From contig NC_091938.1 of NCBI RefSeq assembly GCF_041260155.1, positions 21,171,632-21,235,631 on the forward strand: a stretch of 64,000 bases of DNA. Direction: 5' to 3'. This stretch comes from Ptychodera flava (lineage: Eukaryota; Hemichordata; Enteropneusta; Ptychoderidae). This document shows positions 12,317 to 22,306 of the stretch, in pieces. The notes under the pieces were generated by a model. That model was given only the letters and a program-made list of their open reading frames with translations, was not told where the DNA came from and ran no database searches. The position numbers were made by a program, and so were the translations under genes. The stretch's first letter is position 1. Every line of letters begins with the position of its first letter.

Positions 12317-14600
12317 AATTGATTTATGTTGGTTTCATGCATTATATAGATTGACAATGTTGATTGGTGCAAATGCAAGGAAGCAATTATATAAGTATGT
12401 AACACAGTAACTAAAACAGCAACTAGTAAACAAGTAAAGAAGTTAGCGATGAGTATTTTCACTCGTTTTCTCAAAGAAATGAGAAGAAAACGCATTACAT
12501 AAGTATAATTCGACTAGAGATACTTTTACTTCATATAAAAAAAGGTTAATCAAGAACTTTGACACTATTTACAAAATATATCGAGAACTGGTTTAGCTGT
12601 AATTATGATTTGGTCCGATGCGTATCAGGTACAATCACGCAAATTGCGAATATTGCCATAGCTTAATTTGTTAACAAACGTAGAATTTTACCCGAATTAT
12701 GACATTGGCTGGCGATATATATATTGCCCTAATTTTTCCTACACTGCATAAATATCGTTGGACCAGACCGGTTTCAACACATACAAATTGATTTGGTTTG
12801 CTCGACGACATAATGAGGCACGATAGATGCAAATAAAGGTATTAATTAAAATTTGTTTGTGTGAAGTCCGTTTTTTCATTCAAATCATTCAAATGTTTTA
12901 CTTTTTAAGATAGAGATTGCCGGAACTGCTCCTGTGCAACTTTCTTATTCGCGAATAATGCATTTCAGGGATCATGTCAACAAAGCTACAATATTTTAAT
13001 ATTACGATGATGTCCATGTAAATTATGACAAAGCTCTTTAAATTTTCAGCAATCTCAAATGTACCTTGGTTATAGTGTTAATATTGGTCTATGGATCTCA
13101 CACTGCCTTTAATCGCCGTTTCGACAACCCCCCCAATTTAAATTATACTCTGTTGTATGTAAACCATTTTCTCCACTTTTTAAATTTAACTTTTAAGTTA
13201 ACTCACGTCCTTGAATTACACTATCAACTTGCTTAAAAGTTTGCTACTCAAATTGAACCGCAACCGTTCACAATTCCCTACCGGCATACCTTAACCGTCG
13301 TACAAGGCAGTGTGCCTTCCTTGGTAGTCTGGTTCCCTGACCCATTTTCCCCGGTAGAGGGCGTGGGGAAAATAGGGACTACCTTCCTTGGGTGCCCCTA
13401 AAATTCAATCCAGTGGTTCATAAGAAAGGACACATCATATTATGTATACAAGTATAGTAGGGATTCTCGCCAAAGGGATTGGAAGATTTCATTTGTATCT
13501 TATCTAGGGTTCAAACGAAGTGATAAACATGACGTAAATGGAAGTGAAAAACAAAAAAACGTAAGCATTGAAATTCAAAAATTAATACATATGGCAAAAA
13601 ATTCAGGGCAAGTAGATTTAAAAATGAAGGTGAAAAAAATGCAATGAAAGAAAGTGTAGAATAAGCTAGGTTGAAAATATCCACTGTGGGCAAAATGGCC
13701 TCTATATTGTTCACTCAAAGTGTGACAATTTTTTGCCGCACATACGCTGAATGAGCGTAAAGAGAGCCAAATCAAGCTTCCGCGTAATGTTGAAAACTTC
13801 GCCAAATTTCCTAGCCGCACAGCTAAATATTCAGGAAAGAGATTCAGATTCCATTTCTTCATATGTTCCTCTGTCCATTATGATATTTCGGCAATAATTT
13901 CATGAATTTATTCTTAAAATACCGAAGCGAAAATACTCTATGCAAAAATAGGCGAAAACACGGCCAACAGCACAAACGATCGTAAACTCGTCATTTCATA
14001 AAAATAAGAGGGAAATTTAAAAAACTAAAACCATAGAGTTTGAGTTAACCTTCATGAGATGCTTAATCTCAAATATTGTGAGAAATAACAGCGAAATGAA
14101 AAATTTAAACCGGCGGGTTTTTTCAGATGTATTTTTCATTTTACGATGTGCCGAATAATCTCGATTCCCATAGAAAACAATGGCGTTTATGCGCGTCCGA
14201 TCGACCGAACACATTGCAAATTTCTCGCCGGTTCAATTTTTTTAATTCTGAACCAATGATAATGAAAATTGGCACGGTGATCCTTTGACTAATAAGCAAA
14301 AATCGTATCGTTTTAGATTTTTGAATTTCTTCGTAAAATTTGTTTTATTGCCATTCTATTTATTCTGATCACTGAAATATACTGTTGCCGTCAACAATAT
14401 GGCGATCTGACGGCGTTTACATGTGCAGAACAAGGGTCTGAAATTGACGCAAAATAATCAGCAAGTGTCTCCTAAATTGTACAGATCAAATACCTGTCAG
14501 GTTGTTGTCTTTTATACAAAATTTGGGTGAATATGAACCATGAACATCGCAGTAAATTGGTAAAAATAACACGAAACGGAAGCGAACTGGTGTAGAGTCT
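12317..14600. other. No recognisable gene
   Basis: AT-rich. Open frames on the minus strand at 13.5-13.9 kb have no recognisable family features. The last few hundred bases may be the LINE's 5' UTR, but the 5' boundary cannot be seen. Confidence 0.45.
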
Positions 14601-14750
14601 CCACTGTGAACGTGTAGTGAACGTTATCGATCGATATTTTTGGTACATGGCGGCGGTGTAGAGTGTACACGTGTTTCATCAGCTCTGCATTCTGACAGTG
14701 ATTTTAGCAGATTTAGTTCATTGCACAAGTCAATTTTTGTTGGATTGAAA

Positions 14751-15281
14751 ATGCATACGCCAGAGAAGCGAGAGAGAAAGTTAAATAACAGTGAGGACTT
14801 TATATACGGTGAAGAATTCGACAATTTACTTTCGGAAGATGAAGATGTTGTACGAGATGAAGCTACAGTGGTGAAGCTGACGATGAAGCGACCAATGCGT
14901 ACGCGTGGAAGGAAGAAAAAGTTCTATGCCGTAACTGTCGGGAGGTCGACTGGTATTTTTTGTGACTGGAAGTCATGTCATGAAGTTACCAACGGATACC
15001 CTGGAAACTGCTTCAAAGGTTTTGACACAGAAGCTGAAGCACAACAATTCTACGATCAGTTTCAGGTAACGGATTGCGCTTCCGACTGCGACGTAGATTC
15101 TCTCGATGGCGGCCATGATGACTGTACGGATACAGATACGACGCGTGTCACATCTGATGACTTTGAAAGTTTATCAGAATCCGAAACGACTGACACTGTT
15201 GTGAAAAGGTTGTTCATAAATGATGAAGATATAAACACCAAGTGTTTTGATAGTGTACAGCTTAGTCGACGGAGAGAGTAA
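14751..15281 (+). CDS. LINE ORF1 first part: RNase H1-type hybrid-binding domain
   Basis: 176 aa from the ATG at 14751, after a basic and acidic leader. Residues about 54-104 read 'KKKFYAVTVGRSTGIFCDW', then 'NGYPGNCFKGFDTEAEAQQF'. This matches the RNase H1 N-terminal hybrid-binding (Cauli_VI) fold pattern: FYAV..GR..GI...W..C...V.GYPG..FK.F.T..EA. The fold binds RNA/DNA hybrids. The C-terminal third is very acidic (Asp/Glu/Ser). It overlaps the next frame by about 35 bases, so the two may be one ORF1 split by a shift, or separate coupled frames. Such a domain in LINE ORF1 could hold the RNA-DNA intermediate during target-primed reverse transcription (inference). Confidence 0.75.
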   Translation: MHTPEKRERKLNNSEDFIYGEEFDNLLSEDEDVVRDEATVVKLTMKRPMRTRGRKKKFYAVTVGRSTGIFCDWKSCHEVTNGYPGNCFKGFDTEAEAQQFYDQFQVTDCASDCDVDSLDGGHDDCTDTDTTRVTSDDFESLSESETTDTVVKRLFINDEDINTKCFDSVQLSRRRE

Positions 15282-16287
15282 AGAAAAGTTGTCAACAGCT
15301 GATGAGGGGCTTACTCGACCCTGTACTGATGCGACAGTACCGATATGCAGGGAAAACCATGAAAGTACCAATGCCAAAGATGTTCGCGTTAAAGAGATTT
15401 CGGGTACAACTGAAAGTGCGGACAGGTTAGATTGTACGATAGCTGCGTTGGAAGAAAAGATCATAGAATCTACGGTTGTTCTGAACTACGTACAACAGGA
15501 AGTACACACGTGTAAAAATGACTTGGACAGTGTGAAATGTACTGTACAAAAAGTGGGTCGTCTTGAAGACGAACTGTGTAGACTTAGATCGGAAAATCGC
15601 GCGCTGAAAACTGAACTTCAAGAATCAAACAAGAACTGGTCGGACAAATTAGTAGAAATGCAAAGAGTCTTTGATGTGAATTTACAAGAGAAATTAAGTT
15701 TAATTGTGTCTGAGTGGGAGAGAAAATTTGAGAGCTTCATCAGCACAAATGTACGTGTGCACGAGATTGAGAGTGGCGTTTCACAGTCTCGTGCTGAGAT
15801 AAATTCAAAAGACCAGGTGCAGGTGTTTGACATTGTAGATGAAGAACAAAAAGTCAATGAATACAATGTAACAAATATTCACAAAGATGAATTACAAAGT
15901 GTTAGACAAACAGAGGGTGAACAAAAGAATGATGAACATAATATTCTGGGTGAGTCTCAAAATGCTGTTGATAATATTGTACACAAGACAAAGTCAAGCT
16001 TGTTAAACTGTGGTAACATTATAGACTGTAGTGGTATAGATACCGTTGTGATTGGTGACTCTATTCTACAAAAACTGTCTCCAACTAAGATATATCCTTA
16101 TAGACGTGTTAAGAAGGTGTTTACTCCAACCTTGGCTGGTGCACAAGTATTTGTAGATAGTGTAGAGAATTGTGATGATGTAAGGACAGTTATTATTCAT
16201 GTTGGTATAAATGACCTTATAAATGACTCAGATGTCAAATCATGTCACACCAGTTTTGATACTCTATTGAACAAAGGTGTTCTATAA
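15247..16287 (+). CDS. LINE ORF1 second part: coiled coil plus SGNH-esterase start
   Basis: This frame overlaps the end of the hybrid-binding ORF and opens without an ATG. It codes for a long charged helical region (about 15430-15760) rich in heptad Leu/Val, then an SGNH-hydrolase N-terminus. Block I is 'TVVIGDSIL' (catalytic Ser context) and the later 'IIHVGINDLI' is the G-x-N-D block. The rest of the esterase lies in other frames downstream: 'VSSVLPRLDGRI' near 16315, and 'DLIHINYWG' near 16470, which supplies the D-x-x-H catalytic pair. Esterase domains of this kind are known in ORF1 of CR1/L2-like LINEs. Confidence 0.75.
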   Translation: MIVYSLVDGESKEKLSTADEGLTRPCTDATVPICRENHESTNAKDVRVKEISGTTESADRLDCTIAALEEKIIESTVVLNYVQQEVHTCKNDLDSVKCTVQKVGRLEDELCRLRSENRALKTELQESNKNWSDKLVEMQRVFDVNLQEKLSLIVSEWERKFESFISTNVRVHEIESGVSQSRAEINSKDQVQVFDIVDEEQKVNEYNVTNIHKDELQSVRQTEGEQKNDEHNILGESQNAVDNIVHKTKSSLLNCGNIIDCSGIDTVVIGDSILQKLSPTKIYPYRRVKKVFTPTLAGAQVFVDSVENCDDVRTVIIHVGINDLINDSDVKSCHTSFDTLLNKGVL

Positions 16288-17113
16288 ATTCCAAAAGCAT
16301 TTGTTGCTGTGTCAAGTGTTCTACCGAGATTGGATGGACGCATTTCTGGTATAAATGCCAAAATTGAAAGTTATAATGAAGCAGTTCATATACCTGTTCT
16401 AAATTGAGGGGTTGTGTATTTGTTATACATGATAGGCTTTCTAAAAGCAGACACCTATTCAACCCTGATTTGATACACATCAATTATTGGGGCACCAGTC
16501 TGCTTGTATCTGATATAAAGAAAACTATATCTGGAGTGTTCAATGGAGGGAGGAAGTACCATGGTGTTAAAAAAAATATCATAATGTACAACCACGTGAA
16601 TACCATGGCAGGTCAAATAGTTCTGGTAGCCGGTATGGCTCTAGTGTTGATCCAGTAACGGATATGACAACCACAGAAGTGGGTTTGATGGGGCAAATGG
16701 TAGTCATTATGACTTCCACAGAAGTGAGTTTGACAGGGCAAATGGTAGTCGTGGGTATTACAGAAATAGATATGAAATAGAAACCAATATGGTAACAGGT
16801 ATGGGTAGTCATGGAAACTACAGAAATGGTTATGGTAGCATGTCAAGCTATGACACTTTCAAACCAAGAAATACGTATAATTCTGGTAATAATAGATATG
16901 AGAAGTCATACATGTATAACAGAAATAGACCATGGAAACCTAATGGCAATGCCTTGATACTCTATTGAACAAAGTGTTCAATAAATTCCCGAAAGCATTT
17001 GTTGCTGTGTCAAGTGTTCTACCGAGATTGGTTGAACGCATTACTGATATAAATGCCAAAAGTTATAATGAAGCAGTTCATATGACCTGTTCTAAATCGA
17101 GGGGTTGTGTATT
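16257..17113 (+). repeat. Two direct ~160-bp copies inside LINE ORF1
   Basis: 16257-16423 and 16957-17113 are about 90% alike: both start 'GATACTCTATTGAACAAA' and end 'GGGGTTGTGTATTT'. They flank the G/Y/R-rich stretch. The repeated part is the middle of the esterase domain, so the element has suffered an internal duplication or template switch about 700 bp apart. Confidence 0.85.
16590..16970 (+). pseudogene. LINE ORF1 tail rich in Gly/Tyr/Arg/Asn
   Basis: In one frame this stretch reads as an imperfect repeat of aromatic, Gly, Asn and Arg residues (for example 'GSHGNYRNGYGSMSSYD' followed by 'RYEKSYMYNRNRPWKPNG'), and the DNA has matching short imperfect repeats of GGTAGTCATGG type. The composition resembles RGG/YG-type low-complexity RNA-binding tails. 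It follows the esterase domain, so it is probably the C-terminus of ORF1. Minus-strand open frames here are shadows. Confidence 0.55.
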
Positions 17114-17211
17114 TACTTAAAGTTAGACAAGTAAGTCTCTTTTTCCCCTTCCATTCATTTATCCATTCATTGATCAGAAATGGACATTATTCTCAGAGTT
17201 TGTAGTGTAGA

Positions 17212-18587
17212 GTGTACTTGATCTTAATTTGCAAAAATCACTGTCTTTCAGACATTTTTTACCATTTCATGTGTAAATTTGCTGGCAAGTATTTTCCAAA
17301 GCTTAAAACATGTCAAGATAAAACCTCAGTTTCTTGTCAAAGTAATATCACTATCTGTTCTTGGAATGTGCATGGTCTTACCAATAAAACCTTTTTCGGA
17401 CGAGTTTTTAGATTTTATCAAACAGTTTGATGTAGCTTGTTCACAAGAAACCTGGGTGACTTGTAGTAAGGAGTTTTTCCATATCAAGGGTTATAGTGTT
17501 TTTCGTTCTGAAAGAAGTTGTAATGTTAAAAAAAGAGGTAGAGCTGCTGGAGGGTCAGCAATCATGTTCAGATCATCACTGAAAAAAGGTATTTCAAAGT
17601 TAAAATCTAGTGTTTCTGATTTTTTGTGGTGTAAACTTGATAAGCAGTTCTTTTCTTTGAACAGTGATGTGTACATTTGCTGTGTGTATATTCCACCTGA
17701 AAATTCTTCTGTACATGTGAAATATGATTATTTTGATGCATTAGAGAGGGAAATAGCTCAATACTCTTTGAGAGGTGATATTGTTGTAATGGGTGATTTA
17801 ATAGTAGAGTTGGATTTCTAACAGACTTTATCCAGAACGATGATATAGTATATACTCCAGTTCCCAATTTTATACATCTGATAATTTTAGAGTAAGAAAT
17901 TCTCAAGATTCCTCGCTACCAAAAGGTAATAGATTTGGTAAACAATTGATTGATCTTTGTCTGAATAACAACCTGTTAATTGCTAATGGGAGAACTGTTG
18001 GAGACTTATCTGGAAAATATACCTATCATCATCCAATGGGATCTAGTGCTGTTGATTATTGTATCACTTCTAAGTCAAATTATAAGAATTTGCAATACTT
18101 TAAAGTGCATGATTTTAATGCCATGTCTGATCATTGTGCCATAAGTACTTCATTGAGTTGTAATTACAGAGTAGTTCATGACTCTCCTCCAAATAAGCTT
18201 CCGCCAAAATATGTTTGGGAAAGTAGTAGTGCTGATGCTTTCAATAGTGTGATGAGTAATCAAGATTTTACAAATACATTTGATAAGTTTTTGAAATATA
18301 ATGAAGGTCTTGTTGATACGAACTCAGCAGCTATCACGTTAACTAAAATTTTTTCTAAAGGAGCCCGAGAAAGTTTAAAAATTAAGTACAGCAATCCTGG
18401 AAAAAAGAAGAAAAGAAATCAGTGGTTTGACCAAGATTGTAATAATTTACGCAAAGAACTAAAGATCGCTATGAAAGCCTTTGATAAGAATCCCAATGAT
18501 TATTTTTTAAGATGCAATTATTTCAGCTTGAGGAAAAAATATAGAAAACTTCTGAATTTAATAAAAAGCAGTATAGCAGATGTTTAA
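17212..18587 (+). pseudogene. LINE ORF2 N-terminal APE-type endonuclease (broken)
   Basis: The pieces in order are 'ITICSWNVHGL' (strand 1 with the catalytic Asn), 'DVACSQETWV' (catalytic Glu in the QET motif), 'IVVMGDL' (start of the GDFN block, interrupted there), 'HPMGSSAVDYC', and 'AMSDHCAIS' (catalytic Asp-His). They lie in three frames, so at least two shifts break the domain. It would nick target DNA for target-primed reverse transcription. Confidence 0.85.
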
Positions 18588-19482
18588 TAGACAGATTAGA
18601 ATCAACAAATAATAACTCAACTGAGTATTGGAATATTTTGAAGAATCTTCGTTCCAAATCAGGGGCATCTGTAGATGAGGCTATACATTGTAAGGACTGG
18701 GTAAAATATTTTAAGTCACTTTACAATTCATCAACAACTGTCAATGAAAATGGTATTTCACATGAACTAAATGATCTTGAAAAAATAAAGAGATTGAATA
18801 CGTATCTAAATATGCCAATAAAACACAATGAGTTATTGCTTGCTATAAAACAATTAAAAAATCATAAAGCGCCAGGAGAAGACTCAGTTATAAATGAAAT
18901 GATTAAAGTCAGTAATAGTCTTTGTATAAGTAGCATTCTTAAGTTATTTAATCACATTTTAGAAAGCGGCAATTTTCCAGCAGTTTGGAAATCCACTTTA
19001 TTAGTTCCACTTCACAAGTCAGGGGATAAGTGTGATCCGAATAATTATAGAGCAATTGCTCTTTCAAGTTGTTTCTCAAAACTTTTTACATCAGTGATGA
19101 ATAGGAGGCTTATTAAGTATCTTGAGGATAATAATCTTTTTTCTAACTTCCAGTTTGGTTTTCGAAAAAACAGACGTACATCAGACTGTTTTTCTGTTAA
19201 AGACTGCTATTGATAAGATGTTCTCCATGAAAGATTGAAAAATTCATCAAACAATCTTTATGTGGCATTTGTAGACTTTAGAAAAGCATTTGACAGTGTT
19301 TGGAGAAAAGGCCTCTTTTTAAAAATGCAGAGGTTGGGTATATCTGGTAGCTTTTACAATGTTGTTAAGTCTATGTATGATGATACTCAGTACAAAATGA
19401 AACTGTCCAGTGGTATTTCAGATGGGTTTATTTCCTCATGTGGCGTGAAACAAGGTTGCAATATGTCACCAACATTATTTAA

Positions 19483-19825
19483 TATTTTCCTAAATGATCT
19501 TCCACACGAGTTTGTGGTATTTCTGATTCTCCTATCGAAATTGGAGATCAGAAGTTAAATTGTATATTATATGCAGATGATTTGATACTTATGTCAAAAT
19601 CAGCTGATGGTTTACAAATTGTTTAGATAAGTTGCATGCTTACAGTAAAATATTATTTTCCTAAATGATCTTCCACACGAGTTTTGTGGTATTTCTGATT
19701 CTCCTATCGAAATTGGAGATCAGAAGTTAAATTGTATATTATATGCAGATGATTTGATACTTATGTCAAAATCAGCTGATGGTTTACAAAATTGTTTAGA
19801 TAAGTTGCATGCTTACAGTAAAATA
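19483..19825 (+). repeat. ~171-bp tandem duplication covering the YADD motif
   Basis: 19483-19653 and 19654-19825 are nearly identical apart from a few single-base length differences. Each copy runs from 'TATTTTCCTAAATGATCT' to 'CTTACAGTAAAATAT' and encodes the YADD catalytic block, so the element carries this RT motif twice. Confidence 0.92.
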
Positions 19826-20284
19826 TGGGGCCTTTCAATCAATATCAATAAGACAAAAACAATGATATTTAATAGAGGTAACCGTTTCATAAAGAACCGG
19901 CAATTTTTTATTGAGAAAAGTGTGATTGAAGCAGTGAATCAGTACACATATGTTGGTGTTGTTTTTACACCTAATGGAAAGTTCAAACAAAATATGATTA
20001 ATCTTAAAAATAAGGCTATGAAAGCTTTATTCAGCATTAAAAAGTCTATATTGTGTGAAAAAATGCTGAATCCAAAGCTGTGTTTAAACTATTTGATTGT
20101 TTGATTGTCCCAATTCTTTCATATTGTTCTGAAATATGGGGGACAGAAATTACAAGTGTTGATAACTGCCTTGAAAGTCTTTGTATATCATATCTCAGCT
20201 TTATTTTAGGAGTAAGTAAACGCACCCCTTTTGAGGGTATTAGATCTGAGCTAGGTAGATTTCCTTGTAAAATTAAGCTCAATA

Positions 20285-20480
20285 TTTTTTTTTCAGTCCA
20301 TCATCCAACGGGCGTTAGCCCAATTACAGGATGAGGTATGCATAACCCATTAACCCCCAATGGAGCACTGAGGAGTAAAGTGCCTTGCTCAAGGGCACAA
20401 CACCGTGCTGGAGTCTCGAACTCACCGTCCTCCGACAGTGAGTCCGTTACTCTGGACCTATACTGGGTCTTGAACCGGGT
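20285..20480 (-). mobile_element. tRNA-derived SINE inserted antisense in the LINE
   Basis: Read on the minus strand it has tRNA-like heads with B-box 'GAGTTCGAGACCC', a core 'TTGAGCAAGGCACTTTACTC', and a 3' end 'GATGATGGACTG' followed by an A-run. The second copy at 54.4 kb has the same order. The core resembles the widely shared SINE central domain with 'CCTTGAGCAAGGCACTT' (from memory of V-type SINEs). It splits the LINE RT thumb region. A short direct repeat cluster ('ATATTGGTGTAGATTAAATA') lies just beyond it. Confidence 0.85.
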
Positions 20481-21390
20481 CTCGAACTCACCAATATGTC
20501 TGTGATAAGATATTGGTGTAGATTAAATAATTAAATAAGATTAAATAAGATATTGGTGTAGATTAAATAATTTACCAGGAGACCATATTTTGAAAAATGC
20601 ACTCAGAGAAAATGTACAAATCAATTCTCCATTGGCAAAATTTGTTCATCACGTTTTGGGAAGTTACAATCACAGTCGTGTTTTCAGTGAATTTAGAGTA
20701 AAATCTTATTCTCAGTTATGTAAAAAGTTAAAACATGAGTATGAAAATCAATACTTAGAAACTTGGAAGAGAACCCTTTTCAATGATTCAAGGAAGAATG
20801 GAAGTGGTAACAAACTGTGCACTTATAGAATCTTCAAGACCGAGTTTGGTTTTGAAAAATATTTAAGAGATATTTCAGATTTCAGGTTACGTAGAAGTTT
20901 AACAAAATATAGACTGAGTGATCATAATTTGCGTGCTGAAATTGGTAGGAAATGTAAACCTCATTTACCTTTAAATGAAAGAATTTGCTTGAGATGTGAT
21001 AGTAATGTAATAGATGATGAGTTTCACTTTTTATTCACATGCAAGTGTCATATTTCTGAGAGATTGATTTTGTGCCAGAAAAGCGGAACAGATTTTTCTA
21101 TCACTATGAGTGTCGAAGAAAAAGTAGAAGAGATGAAAAAGATCATGGAACAGAATTTTCTAAACCTTGCTATATTTGTAAGGAATTCTGGTGTTTGCTG
21201 ACCCCTCCAGTAGCTACCTACAGTTAGCTGTTTACAGGCAGAGTTATAAATTGTACTTCAATTCAATTTACTTGGATTTTAATATCCATTTGATGGTGTT
21301 CAGTTTTGGACATGTTGTTCTTTCATCTGAAATGTACCATACCACACTCTCTGTCAGTGTGTGTTGAGTAATAAAAGATTGATTGATATT

Positions 21391-22170
21391 CTTTTCTTGC
21401 GAATTGATACAATGTCGTGTTGCATACCCGCGGATGGCATGGCGCCAAACTTGTCCAAAGAGCGCCAAAATATGCTGAGACATAAAAGTATCACCAAAAC
21501 TAAACAAATTGTCTTCGATTCAATTTGACTGGAAGAAAACAACCGATACGTTGATTTTATGGTACATAAGTCAATATATACGGGCTGTCATGGAAAAATT
21601 CATGGCGTAACCTGAAAATACGAGCGACAGGCGAGCAGATTTCGATCGATATTTTATTGAAATGAAATTGATACAATGTTCGCTGTCGTCACCAGTAACC
21701 AGCCCAAAGCGTTGTCCGGCGGGGGCGCTGTACCCCGCTGTACTGAAAAATTTAGGGCCCTTTTTGCCCATAGTGATCTATGACATTTACCCAATCGGCG
21801 ATTCATCGATAACAGTTACACTGAAGGAACATTTGACTGGCCGCAGTTATTGCCAATAATGTATTCGTTAGTTCATTCAGCTTGAAAAGAACGGCACGAG
21901 AATGTGTTTCAATATTTACGACGCTCATAATCTCATTCCTGGTGCATGGTATCCCGGGGTGGCGAATAATTAAAAACATCATTGTATACACTGTGACCGC
22001 AATGCTTCGTTCAGAAACTGTGCATGAGCTATGCTATCACACAGATAGTTGTGTGATACGAGATCTAACTAAATCTTACAACAACAATTTGTTTTTGGTT
22101 ATCCTTGCGGACTTTAACAATTACTAATTAGGTATACTCAATTCCGCCCTGACCTATTTTGTGTGTGCTA
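21391..22170. other. Region between LINE and first acyltransferase gene
   Basis: No coding family or clear repeat is seen. Confidence 0.4.
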
Positions 22171-22306
22171 ACATTCTCTGAATGACCAATCAGCGAATAG
22201 CTGGTTCAGAGCGAAGGACTGCCTTGACAGGAAACATGTGACGTGCTGACCCTGACTGCTCTAGTTGTACTTCGCACTCTTTAAGGTCATTACACCACCT
22301 TTAAAC
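22171..22306 (+). promoter_or_regulatory. Conserved promoter-proximal block of acyltransferase gene 1
   Basis: A ~85-bp block with a CCAAT element ('TGACCAAT') and 'AGGAAACATGTGACGTGCTGAC' (an E-box/CRE-like CATGTGACGTG core) is conserved with 30721-30846 upstream of gene 2, although the sequence beyond it is not. That suggests regulatory constraint, or simply the edge of the duplication. Confidence 0.45.

Larger units (their letters stand above)
18590..21201 (+). pseudogene. LINE ORF2 reverse transcriptase and C-terminal motif (broken)
   Basis: Recognisable RT blocks: 'APGEDSVINEMI'; 'NNYRAIALSSCFSKLF'; 'QFGFRKNRRTSD'; 'FVDFRKAFDSVWR' (first catalytic Asp); 'GVKQGCNMSPTLFNIFLNDL'; 'LYADDLILMSKS' (YADD); 'LSININKTKTMIF'. 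A thumb region follows, with 'IVPILSYCSEIWG'. The C-terminal 'CLRCDSNVIDDEFHFLFTC' is the Cys/His motif common at the end of such ORF2 proteins. It is split into several open segments and contains a tandem duplication and an antisense SINE. Confidence 0.9.
14640..21390 (+). mobile_element. Nearly full-length decayed LINE (jockey superfamily, CR1/L2-like)
   Basis: The order is ORF1 (hybrid-binding domain, coiled coil, SGNH esterase, G/Y/R-rich tail) and ORF2 (APE endonuclease, reverse transcriptase, C-terminal Cys/His motif), then a 3' UTR ending near 'AAAAGATTGATTGATA', which suggests a short ATTG-type tail. An esterase in ORF1 plus APE-EN/RT in ORF2 is typical of CR1/L2-like non-LTR elements. 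ORF2 is split among about seven open segments in three frames, and there are two internal duplications and one SINE insertion, so it cannot move by itself. The 5' end is uncertain. Confidence 0.88.

Noticed and set aside
13511-13862. Two overlapping minus-strand frames
   Set aside because: No motif, AT-rich composition, no splice context; probably chance.
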